Origin: Thecamonas trahens ATCC 50062
Lineage: Eukaryota; Apusozoa; Apusomonadida; Apusomonadidae
Assembly (NCBI RefSeq): GCF_000142905.1
Contig: NW_013657634.1
Span: 165,675-229,674 of the forward strand
Length of the DNA: 64,000 bases
Direction: 5' to 3'
The translations under genes and the position numbers were made by a program. Within the stretch, counting starts at the first letter, position 1, and every line of letters begins with the position of its first letter. The notes under the pieces were generated by a model. It did not search any database. It saw only the letters and a list, made by a program, of their open reading frames with translations, and was not told the DNA's origin. Shown here in pieces: positions 11,312 to 19,743 of this stretch.

Positions 11312-11727
11312 GGAGCGCGACAAGCAGTGGAGGGTATTGGTGCGAAGAGAGGTCGTAGTCGCCGTCATCATCAACGTTAAAGATACCGATGGTCGCCAAT
11401 TGCAGCTATGCCCACGTGTCGCGCCACTATTTTTTTGCGGAGAATCCAATTTTTCTTCTCCCTCCCCATGGATGACATCATCGTCGGCCTCCCAATGAAC
11501 CATGGCTGTGGCTGTGGGCGACTGGCCGGCGACCATCCTTCATCCTTCGTCGGGCTTCCACGACGATGACCAGGTCGGGGGCCACGTCTACAGCCGGGCA
11601 GAGACAGACACGTTTGAATGCACCTCTCTCTACCGTCTACCTTCCCACCCCCACCCCTCCACAGCCCGCACCGCAGAGCCGGTGCATGCTCAGAGTAGGA
11701 GGCCATCTTCTGCAAGGAACCCTAGCC

Positions 11728-11737
11728 ATGTCTGCCC

Positions 11738-11771
<34 letters not shown>

Positions 11772-12924
11772 TTCCCCTACATCTTCTCCCACCGGTGCCT
11801 CTCCCACTCCGCTCGCTACGGCCACTGTGGTCGTCGACCCGGACGCAGCGCTAGCGAGCCTGGAGGCGAGCCTGGCCGAGCCGGCGGCTGTGCTGGCGGG
11901 TGGCGGCGTGGTCGGCTTCCCCACCGAGACGGTGTACGGGCTCGGGGCGAACGCGCTGAGCGCCGATGCTGTGGCCGGCATCTTTGCTGCCAAGCGTCGG
12001 CCGGCAGACAACCCGCTGATTGTGCATGTGTCCGGGCGCGAGATGCTGGCGCCACTGGTGGATCTGGACGGCGTGGGAGCGAGCCAGCGGGCGGTGATCG
12101 ACGGCCTGATGACGGCGTTCTGGCCTGGCCCGCTCACACTGCTACTGCCCAAGTCCGCGGCGGTGCCGGACGAGGTGACTGCTGGCCATCCGACAGTTGG
12201 CGTGCGGATGCCGTCGCACTCTGTGGCGCGCGCGCTGATTGCCGCCGCGGGTGTGCCTCTTGCTGCGCCGTCGGCCAACCTCTCGGGACGCCCATCGCCG
12301 ACGACCGCCGGCCACGTGCTGACCGACCTTGGCGGTCGTATCCCATGGGTTGTCGACGGCGGCTCGTGCGATTTTGGCCTTGAGTCGACTGTGGTCGATC
12401 CGCTCCGCGAGCCGCCGATGGTCCTGCGGCCTGGCGCGGTGACGCTCGAGCAGCTGCGGAGTGTGGCGCCAGACATGGTCGTCCATTCGGGCGAGGTTGA
12501 GGAGGCGCCGGCGACGCCGGGCCTCAAGTACACCCACTACTCGCCATCGGCGCCGGTGGTGGTCTTTGACGGCGGCTCGCCGGAGGCGATGTCGCGCTCG
12601 CTCGCGTCGTGGTGTGCCGAGACCAGCGCGGCGGCCGAGGCCGGCGCGCCCACTCCGCGCATCGGACTCGTTGCCACCCGCCCGGACGTTGTTGTCCCGC
12701 CAACCACCGCACGGGTCATACAGCTCTTTGACACCGATGACCGCGCCGGCGCTGCTGCCGCCCACGGCCTCTTTGCTGCCCTCCGTGAGCTCGACGAGGA
12801 CGGCTGTACCCACATCATCATCGAGGGCGTCTCGCGCGCCCACTTTGGTCTCGCAGTCATGAACCGGGCGCTCAAGGCCGCATCGCGGACCGTTGTCTGC
12901 CACGAGGCTGGAGCCTCGAGCTGA
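11728..12924 (+). CDS. SUA5: Threonylcarbamoyl-AMP synthase (Sua5/YrdC family)
   Basis: Makes L-threonylcarbamoyl-AMP from threonine, bicarbonate and ATP, the first step of the t6A37 modification of tRNAs that read ANN codons. The protein has 398 residues from the ATG at 11728 and begins with a Thr-rich leader encoded by an ACG microsatellite; an in-frame ATG at 11686 is possible. The YrdC domain shows FPTETVYGLGANA and the nucleotide-binding stretch KRRPADNPLIVH. Unlike human YRDC it keeps the C-terminal Sua5 domain, joined through the TPGLKYTHYSP linker, so it has the yeast and bacterial long-form layout. The leader may not be a true organelle-targeting signal, and cytosolic location is the default. 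Confidence 0.92.
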
Positions 12925-13104
12925 TCCGGGCCGCATCCGACCGCAATGAACGCCAGCCAATTGGAGCCAGTTGTTGCGTGCCTCGAGCCTGCGCACCAGC
13001 GTTGCGCCGTAATGCTTGTCTTTCGACGCGTCGTCTCGCCACTCCCCACCGTTTCCACCACCCGCACTCCCCACACCCTGCTCCCACCCCTCTCCCGTAC
13101 CTCC

Positions 13105-13815
13105 ATGTCGTCCACCGCACCCGGCATCGCCACCATGGACGTGGCCAAGACCGAGACCGACTCGGCGGCGGTCTTCTACCCGTCGGCCACCCGCAACGCA
13201 CCGGTCATCCTCGACAAGTTGCAGGAGATCCTGGCGACGCCGCCGGAGAGTGCGGCTCTGCCCGAGGCCCTCGAGGTGGTGGAGATTGCCTCCGGCTCGG
13301 GCCAGCATGCCGCGGCGTTTGCGACCGGCCTCGGCGACCGCATCGCTGCCTGGCACCCGTCCGACGTGACCGATGAGCTCGCGGCGTCGGTGGCTGCGCA
13401 CGCAGCCGCCGCCAACGTGTCCGACAAAGTCCGTCCGCTGGTTGTGGCGGACATGACTAACGCACGATGGATCGAGGCCTTTGGCTCCTCGCCGCACCTT
13501 GTGTACAACGCCAACATGATCCACATCGCTCCGCTCGCCGCAGTCGACGGCCTCTTTGCCGGTGCAGGCCGCCTCCTTGCCGATGGCGGCATGCTCATCA
13601 CCTACGGCCCGTACAACGTTAATGGCGCCTTTACTGCGCCTTCCAACGAGGCCTTTGACGCCTCGCTGCGGGCCCGCAACCCCGAGTGGGGCATCCGCGA
13701 TGTCGCCGACCTTGCTTCCCGCGCATCGGCCGCGGGCATGGTCCTTGCCTCCTCCCACCCGATGCCGGCCAACAACTTTGTCCTTGTTTTTGTCAAGCCC
13801 AGCGGGGGAGCATGA
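13105..13815 (+). CDS. METTL26-like methyltransferase-fold protein (DUF938)
   Basis: 236 residues from the ATG at 13105; ATGs at 12946 and 13135 are alternatives. The earlier one lies in a pyrimidine-rich, leader-like stretch, and 13135 has a good CACCATGG context. The sequence follows human METTL26 (C16orf13) along its length: YPSATRNAPVI at the N terminus, the SAM-binding EIASGSGQHA, WHPSDV, NMIHIAPL, LITYGPYNVNG, RNPEWGIRD, and the C-terminal MPANNFVLVF. The family has a Rossmann methyltransferase fold, and its substrate is not established. It starts 180 nt after SUA5 on the same strand with no sign of a shared function. Confidence 0.85.
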   Translation: MSSTAPGIATMDVAKTETDSAAVFYPSATRNAPVILDKLQEILATPPESAALPEALEVVEIASGSGQHAAAFATGLGDRIAAWHPSDVTDELAASVAAHAAAANVSDKVRPLVVADMTNARWIEAFGSSPHLVYNANMIHIAPLAAVDGLFAGAGRLLADGGMLITYGPYNVNGAFTAPSNEAFDASLRARNPEWGIRDVADLASRASAAGMVLASSHPMPANNFVLVFVKPSGGA

Positions 13816-14300
13816 CCAACTGCCTAGCTCGCCAGCTGCTGCTGCCCGCCCGCCTTCTTCATGATTTTCGTCTCTTTTCTTCACGATCAATTCACTGTGC
13901 CTCTCCCTTCGCTGGCCGCGCCTCAACCACCGGCTGTCCACCGGCCGCGGCCGTCCTCCCCTCCCCTCCTCGCCCGCCACTACCTACATCCATCACCCAT
14001 CCGGCCGTCCACCCCCAAACCCATGTGCGATCCCCATGTGCGATGCCACCCCCTCCCTTCCCTCCACCCCCTCCGCCTTGGATTAAGTGTGGCCATCATG
14101 AACGCGAGACCATGCTGCCATCTTCAATGGCCTTCCTTCGTGAAACTGTGCCATGCGACGGGCATAAAACGCAGCCAACTCCCTCGACTCTGCCCCACTC
14201 GGTTCAAGAGCATCAACTCTTTTTCATTGCCTTGCCTTTGCTTGCGAATTCTTCCACAGACGGCAAACCACGCACCACTTGTTTCACAAACAAACCAACC
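13816..14300 (+). promoter_or_regulatory. HSP90 upstream region
   Basis: This 485-nt gap before HSP90 holds C/T-rich tracts, a heat-shock-element-like dyad CTTCGTGAAA at 14136-14145 (TTC, two bases, GAA, with a further TTC just upstream), and a TATA-like CATAAAAC at 14163-14170. That order, dyad then TATA about 130 nt before the start codon, suits a heat-inducible promoter. A single dyad is weak evidence by itself. Confidence 0.4.
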
Positions 14301-16948
14301 ATGGCCGACGACGATGTGCAGGTTTTCAAGTTCCAGGTACGTCCTCTCCTCCTCCCTCCTCCCCAACTACCTGCAATGGTCTCCCATGGCCCCTTGGGCC
14401 CAGGCCTCCCGCTCTGACGGGTAAGCCTGCCCTCTTCCCCCCCTCCCCCTTGCCCCACCCCCCGGTGCCTCCCTCGCGACGTCACGATTCGCATCCAATG
14501 TCCGGTCGCCTGCCACCACCGGCGGTGCGGCCTGGTACAGCCATTCTCTCTTGGTCCTCCCAAGAGACCCTCCCCCCAATGACTGGCCATGCCCATGGCT
14601 ACATGGTCTGGGTCTTTCCCCCGCTCTCCTTCCACCGCATGAGCCTCCCCCCCTGCGTCGATGACGCGGTCGGCTCGACTGTGACGACCTTCACGAGCGC
14701 ACCTTCATGAATGTCTCGAAGCTTCATGACGGGTTTTTCTGTTTTGACGGCTCACAATTTTTTCTTGCATGTGAGACCACCCCCCCCCCCCCCCCTTCCC
14801 CCACCATGACTCATGCCCAACACCACCACCGCCTCCTCCGAACAACAGGCTGAGATCAACCAGCTGATGTCGCTGATCATCAACACGTTCTACTCGAACA
14901 AGGAGATCTTCCTCCGCGAGCTCATCTCGAACTCGTCGGATGCTCTCGACAAGATCCGGTACCAGTCGCTGACGGACCGCGAGGCACTGGCGACCGAGGC
15001 CGAGCTTAAGATCGAGCTCATCCCGGACAAGGCCAACAACACGCTGACGATCCAGGACTCTGGCATCGGCATGACCAAGGCTGACCTTGTGCAGAACCTG
15101 GGCACGATCGCGCGGTCGGGCACCAAGAACTTCATGGAGGCGCTGCAGGCCGGCGCTGACGTGTCGATGATCGGCCAGTTCGGTGTCGGTTTCTACTCGG
15201 CGTACCTCGTTGCCGACCGCGTGACGGTTGTGACGAAGAACAACGACGATGACCAGTACATCTGGGAGTCTGCTGCCGGCGGCTCGTTCACCATCAAGCG
15301 TGATACCGAGGGCCCGTTCATCGGCCGCGGCACCAAGATCATCCTGCACCTCAAGGACGACCAGCAGGACTTCCTCGAGGAGCGCAAGATCAAGGACCTC
15401 GTCAAGAAGCACTCTGAGTTCATCGGCTACCCGATCAAGCTCTGGGTCGAGAAGGAGAAGGAGGAGGAGGTGACCGACGACGAGGCGTCCGACGACGAGG
15501 CCGAGGAGAAGAAGGAGGGTGACGAGCCCAAGATCCAGGACCTCGACGACGACGACGACGACGAGGCCGGCAAGAAGAAGAAGACCAAGACGGTGAAGAC
15601 TGTGGAGACCGAGTTTGAGCTCCTCAACCAGAACAAGCCGATCTGGACCAAGAAGCCGGACGAGATCACCAAGGACGAGTACGCCTCGTTCTACAAGTCG
15701 CTCACCAACGACTGGGAGGAGCACCTGTCGGTCAAGCACTTTTCGGTGGAGGGCCAGCTCGAGTTCACGGCCATGCTCTTTGTGCCGAAGCGCGCGCCGT
15801 TCGACCTCTTCGAGCCGAGCAAGAAGCAGAACAACATCAAGCTCTACGTCCGCCGCGTCTTTATCATGGACAACTGCGAGGAGCTCATCCCCGAGTGGCT
15901 CAACTTTGTCAAGGGCGTCGTCGACTCTGAGGACCTCCCGCTCAACATCTCGCGCGAGACGCTGCAGCAGAACAAGATCCTCAAGGTCATCCGCAAGAAC
16001 ATCGTCAAGAAGTGCATTGAGATGTTCGGCGAGCTCGCTGAGTCGGAGGACCCCGAGGACTTTAAGAAGTTCTACGAGGCCTTCTCCAAGCACATCAAGC
16101 TTGGCATCCACTCGGACTCGGCGAACCGCGCCAAGCTCGCCAACCTGCTCCGCTACTACTCGACCAAGTCGGGTGAGGAGTGGACCTCGCTCAAGGACTA
16201 CGTCACCCGCATGAAGGAGGGCCAGAACTCGATCTACTACATCACCGGCGAGTCGCGCGCCGCAGTCGAGAACTCGCCGTTCATCGAGCGCCTCCGCAAG
16301 AAGGACCTCGAGGTTCTCTTCCTTGTCGACCCGATCGACGAGTACGCTGTCCAGCAGCTCAAGGAGTACGACGGCAAGAAGCTCGTGTGCGTCACCAAGG
16401 AGGGTCTTGAGATCGACGAGACCGAGGACGAGAAGAAGTCGTGGGAGGAGGCCAAGGCCAAGGCCGAGGGCCTCTGCACCTTCATCAAGGAGGTGCTCGG
16501 CGACAAGGTCGAGAAGGTCGTCTGCTCCAAGCGTGTCGTTGAGTCGCCGCTTGTCCTCGTCACCGGCCAGCACGGCTGGTCGTCGAACATGTCGCGCCTC
16601 ATGAAGGCCCAGGCCCTCCGCGACACCTCGATGTCGTCGTACATGGAGCCGAAGAAGATCTGCGAGATCAACCCGACCAACTCGATCATCGTCGCCCTCC
16701 GCGACCGCGTCGACGCCGACCGCAACGACCGCACCGCCAAGGACCTCATCGACCTGCTCTTCCAGACCGCGCTCCTCACCTCGGGCTTCACCCTCGACGA
16801 CTCGGCTGGCTTTGCCAAGAAGATCGCCGGCATGGTCAAGCTCGGCCTCTCCATCGACGACGACGACGACGATGTTGTCGACGACGACGTCCCCGACCTT
16901 GAGGAGGACGACCTCGACGACGCCGGTTCGTTCGAGGCTGTTGACTAG
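14301..16948 (+). CDS. HSP90: Cytosolic HSP90 molecular chaperone
   Basis: Two exons: 14301-14336 encodes the classic start [12 protein letters not shown], the intron is 14337-14848 (512 nt, phase 0) and contains a poly-C run, and exon 2 is 14849-16948, giving 711 residues. The N-terminal ATPase domain carries the family signatures [27 protein letters not shown] and [15 protein letters not shown] in split form, the lid and [13 protein letters not shown]. An acidic Lys/Glu linker follows, then the middle domain with [11 protein letters not shown] and the C-terminal dimerisation domain. There is no signal peptide or ER signal. It folds kinases, receptors and other clients with TPR co-chaperones. 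The terminal motif is FEAVD rather than MEEVD, so the residue that is normally the second Glu of EEVD is Ala. Confidence 0.97.
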
Positions 16949-17020
16949 ATAGTTTTGTCTGTGAAACACAACCTGCCTACATACATCACCTCCTCCTAGC
17001 TTTCATTCACCCTCTTATCT

Positions 17021-18154
17021 TCATACAGGGAAGGCTACCGTCATAGCCTCGTCATACGCCGCGCCGCCGCCGGGGAGGAGCTTGCCGCCGTCGAGGGCGT
17101 CGAGGACGATCCTGGCACGCGCCTTGAGAAACGCGTCGTCGCCCCACCAGCCCCATCCACAGAGAAAGCGGGCGAGGTCGGCGGCGGCGAGAGAGAGCTG
17201 GACATCAAAGGCATCGTAGGTAAAGGTGGCGGCGGCGGAAGGGGCCAGGCGGGCAACGAGGGCGGCGTGGTAGCCTCTCAGGAGCGAGTCCTCGGCTGCC
17301 GGCTCCAGATCGAGTCCGCCGGCCATAAAGAGCTTGGCCACGTCACGCGAGGGCACGCCGCGGCCGACGTACTGCATGTCGACAAAGGCGACGGGCCCGG
17401 CATGGGCGGCAGCCATCAGGTTGGCCGGCTTGACGTCGCCGTGGATGATGCACTGGCCTGGATCTGCCTTGAGCCGGGCGTCGATGGCGGCGGCGGCGGC
17501 CTTGAGGCGGCCAGGCAGGCCGCGGGAGCCCATGGCGCGCCACTCGTCGGGCCGGGTGTCGAGGTACCAGTACGAGCCCTGCTCGGCGAGGCCGATGACG
17601 GCGACGGCGTCTTCGGCGGCATCGCCCCAGTGGGCGGCGTGGAAGACGGCGAGGGCGTCGAGGATGCGGGCGGCCATGACGACGTCGATGTCCGACGGAA
17701 CCGGCGGGAGCGGGAGGTAGGCCATGGCAATGACTAGGGTATCGAGCTTGCTCCGTCCGCGGGTGGGCAGCTCGCCGGCGTGGCTCACCAGCTCTGCATC
17801 CGCGGCATCGGCACCGGCGGCGATGGTCCACACGCCCACGACGTCGGCGCAGGCGAGGCAGTCCGGGGCTGCGGCAGCGAGGGCGGCAGCAAGGCCCGAT
17901 GCGTAGAAGGCGGCCTCAACAAGGTACGATGCCCGCTTGCGGGCGTCGCCGAGGTTGGCGGTAGCGACATCGGGCATGGCGATGGTCTTGAGGAGGACGG
18001 GCTTGGTGGACGGGGCCGACAGCTGCAGGCACTCGCCCATGCCGCCCCACAGCGAGGCCACGTGGGCGGTGCGGACGTCGGGAGAGGGCTTGCCGCGGAC
18101 GTATGCGTCGACCCATTGTGGTGGTGGCGGGAGGGCGGTGGGGGAGGCGGCCAT
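17021..18154 (-). CDS. APH/choline-kinase-like (EcKL-type) phosphotransferase
   Basis: 377 residues from the ATG at 18152-18154; the frame stays open upstream, but that part is a G/A simple repeat that looks like a leader. It has a protein-kinase-like fold of the aminoglycoside-phosphotransferase type: LLKTIAMP as the nucleotide-binding lysine strand, catalytic IIHGDVKPANLM (Asp in the HGD motif, Asn seven residues on) and metal-binding VAFVDMQYVGRG. The last resembles the VDFQ of ecdysteroid-kinase-like and related families, which phosphorylate small hydroxylated compounds. The substrate cannot be told from sequence. It lies tail to tail with HSP90, with only 72 nt between the stop codons. 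Confidence 0.8.
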   Translation of the reverse strand: MAASPTALPPPPQWVDAYVRGKPSPDVRTAHVASLWGGMGECLQLSAPSTKPVLLKTIAMPDVATANLGDARKRASYLVEAAFYASGLAAALAAAAPDCLACADVVGVWTIAAGADAADAELVSHAGELPTRGRSKLDTLVIAMAYLPLPPVPSDIDVVMAARILDALAVFHAAHWGDAAEDAVAVIGLAEQGSYWYLDTRPDEWRAMGSRGLPGRLKAAAAAIDARLKADPGQCIIHGDVKPANLMAAAHAGPVAFVDMQYVGRGVPSRDVAKLFMAGGLDLEPAAEDSLLRGYHAALVARLAPSAAATFTYDAFDVQLSLAAADLARFLCGWGWWGDDAFLKARARIVLDALDGGKLLPGGGAAYDEAMTVAFPV

Positions 18155-18186
18155 GGTGGTGATGGTGGAAGAGGGTGTTTGTGGGG

Positions 18187-18225
18187 GGGGGGAGGGGGAG
18201 GGGGAGGGGGAGGGGGAGGGGGAGA
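18187..18225. repeat. GGGGGA simple repeat
   Basis: A G-rich hexanucleotide run lies just before the start codon of the minus-strand phosphotransferase, reading CCCCCT on the transcript strand. Similar pyrimidine tracts precede several start codons in this window. Confidence 0.8.
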
Positions 18226-18354
18226 GAGAGACAGCTGCCGGGAGGCAGATAGCCAGGCAGCCGGACACCAGGCAGATTGGCATGCAGCAGCTAGTGTGAT
18301 GTGTTATGCTCGATGCGGGATGTCCGATGAATGCTGTACGGCACTGTGCGGGCG

Positions 18355-19500
18355 TCACGGTTGAGGCTGAAGGAGCGAGAGCTCGATGGCAAAGCCGATG
18401 GCCAGCCGGGCAAAGTCGCGCATGTGGGCCTCGGAGCAATGATCGAGGGTGTCGGTCGAGCCGTGGATAAAGGGGTTGGACTTGGTGAACTCGGCCTCAA
18501 AAGGAAAGACGGCGTCGACGCCGACCGAGGTCCACGACGCGTGGTCCGAGCAGCGGTAGCCGCACTTGGTGTCGGTCCACGTCGCCTCGAGGGTATACGC
18601 GTCGACCAGAAGCCGGAGGAAGGCGTTGAGCGGGGCCGAGGTGTAGTCGGTGACGATGCCGACGGTGGGCACGGCCGACGAGCCGTCGTAGCACGTCATA
18701 TCAAACTGCGCCATGCCGACAATGGTCTTACCTTCGGAAGCGTACTTGTTGGCGATGGCGGCCGAGCCGCGGAGGCCGACCTCCTCGGCGGCGTAGAACT
18801 GGAGCTGGATGGTGTTGTATGGCTCAACGCCCGCAGCAGCGAGAATGCGGAGGGTCTCGAGCAGGGTGACGGTGCCTGAGCCGTCGTCGTCAACGCCCGG
18901 GGCGCGGCCGGTGGACGACGAGCCGACCGAGTCAATGTGTGCGCCGAGGATGACGATGTCGCTTGTCTGGCCGGCGATGGTGACGATGACCGAGGGCTGG
19001 AGGAAGGAGTTGGCAAAGTACTCGACCGTGATGCCGGGGTGTGCGCCGGCGTAGACGGAGGCCAGATCGTGGACCCACTCGGCGGCGCGGCGGCCGGTGT
19101 CCGAGGTGTAGTAGCGGGTGTAGAAGGAGGAGAAGGTCTCCACGTTGGCCACCATGGCCGAGACCTCCACCTTGTTGGCCAGCACTCCCACCACAGCCTT
19201 GTGCATGGGCTGGGCCGGGAAGACGTACTTGCCCGCCACCGCCACGGGGTACCCCTTGCCCAGCCCCTCGCTCTCCGTCACGTCCACAAACCGGCTTGCC
19301 GCACCGCCGTCCGCCACAAGCTCATCGATCTCACTGAGGCTCAGCCATGCCGCACGCGTCGCATTCCACCGCACCATTCGCAGCCCCTCGGCCACCGCCT
19401 GGGCCGCCTCGTCGCCATGGCTGCCCACGGGCATGCCCACCGCCACCGCTGCTGCTGCTGCCGCCACCAGGACCACGATGAGGCGTGTTGTCGTCTGCAT
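18355..19500 (-). CDS. Secreted M28 aminopeptidase, bacterial leucyl-aminopeptidase-like
   Basis: 381 residues from the ATG at 19498-19500, opening with a signal peptide (MQTTTRLIVVLVAAAAAAV) and a pro-region like the Vibrio/Aeromonas enzymes. The co-catalytic two-zinc ligands are visible: His in GAHIDSVGS (about 187), Asp in GVDDDGSG (about 204), the Glu pair in AAEEVGLRGS (about 237), Asp in QFDMTCYD and His in IHGSTDT (about 343). Two cysteines in KCGYRC match the disulfide near the active site of the bacterial enzymes. It removes N-terminal hydrophobic residues from peptides, probably in a food vacuole or outside the cell. The closeness to bacterial secreted enzymes suggests possible horizontal gain, which I cannot test here. 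Confidence 0.9.
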   Translation of the reverse strand: MQTTTRLIVVLVAAAAAAVAVGMPVGSHGDEAAQAVAEGLRMVRWNATRAAWLSLSEIDELVADGGAASRFVDVTESEGLGKGYPVAVAGKYVFPAQPMHKAVVGVLANKVEVSAMVANVETFSSFYTRYYTSDTGRRAAEWVHDLASVYAGAHPGITVEYFANSFLQPSVIVTIAGQTSDIVILGAHIDSVGSSSTGRAPGVDDDGSGTVTLLETLRILAAAGVEPYNTIQLQFYAAEEVGLRGSAAIANKYASEGKTIVGMAQFDMTCYDGSSAVPTVGIVTDYTSAPLNAFLRLLVDAYTLEATWTDTKCGYRCSDHASWTSVGVDAVFPFEAEFTKSNPFIHGSTDTLDHCSEAHMRDFARLAIGFAIELSLLQPQP

Positions 19501-19587
19501 GTGTGTGCTTGCGGGGAGGGGAAGTGCGTGAAGTATGGGGAGGGGAGGGGGAGGGAGGGGGCTGGCCTGCGCGTGACTTTGGCGGGC

Positions 19588-19617
19588 GGTGGGAGGGGGG
19601 GGGGGGGGGGGGGGGAG
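19588..19617. repeat. Poly-G run upstream of the M28 gene
   Basis: About 30 nt, almost all G (poly-C on the transcript strand), in the 244-nt spacer between the aminopeptidase start and the AAA+ gene stop. Nothing else is visible in the spacer. Confidence 0.8.
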
Positions 19618-19743
19618 GGCACGGCCCGACCACCGGCAGGCGACTGATGCCACTATGGACATGAAGCCGGATCGGCGGATGGCAGCCGGATGAGAGACAG
19701 AAGACAAGCGAGAGCCACATGGTTGCCATCAACTATTTATGCG

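Larger units (their letters stand above)
10796..11727. other. Intergenic region between divergent genes
   Basis: About 930 nt separate the minus-strand unknown gene from the plus-strand Sua5 gene. Short open frames on both strands have poor composition and are not credible. The region holds a perfect hairpin at 10974-11006, a 27-nt tandem repeat at 11231-11311, and a 13-bp direct repeat (CGCGGATCTGACT at 10880-10892 and 11070-11082). Parts are less GC-rich than the genes. No tRNA or spliceosomal RNA was recognised. Confidence 0.6.

Noticed and set aside
11036-11536. Possible small genes on either strand of the large spacer
   Set aside because: Composition is poor, the frames are driven by the 27-nt repeat, and starts lack good context.
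12142-13980. 612-codon minus-strand frame across SUA5 and the METTL26-like gene
   Set aside because: Both sense genes match known families over their length. The antisense frame has no domain and spans two genes.
14705-16969. Open frame of 754 codons on the minus strand opposite HSP90
   Set aside because: It is the antisense shadow of a strongly conserved HSP90 gene. Its Leu/Val/Asp-rich product comes from codon bias (G/C at third positions).
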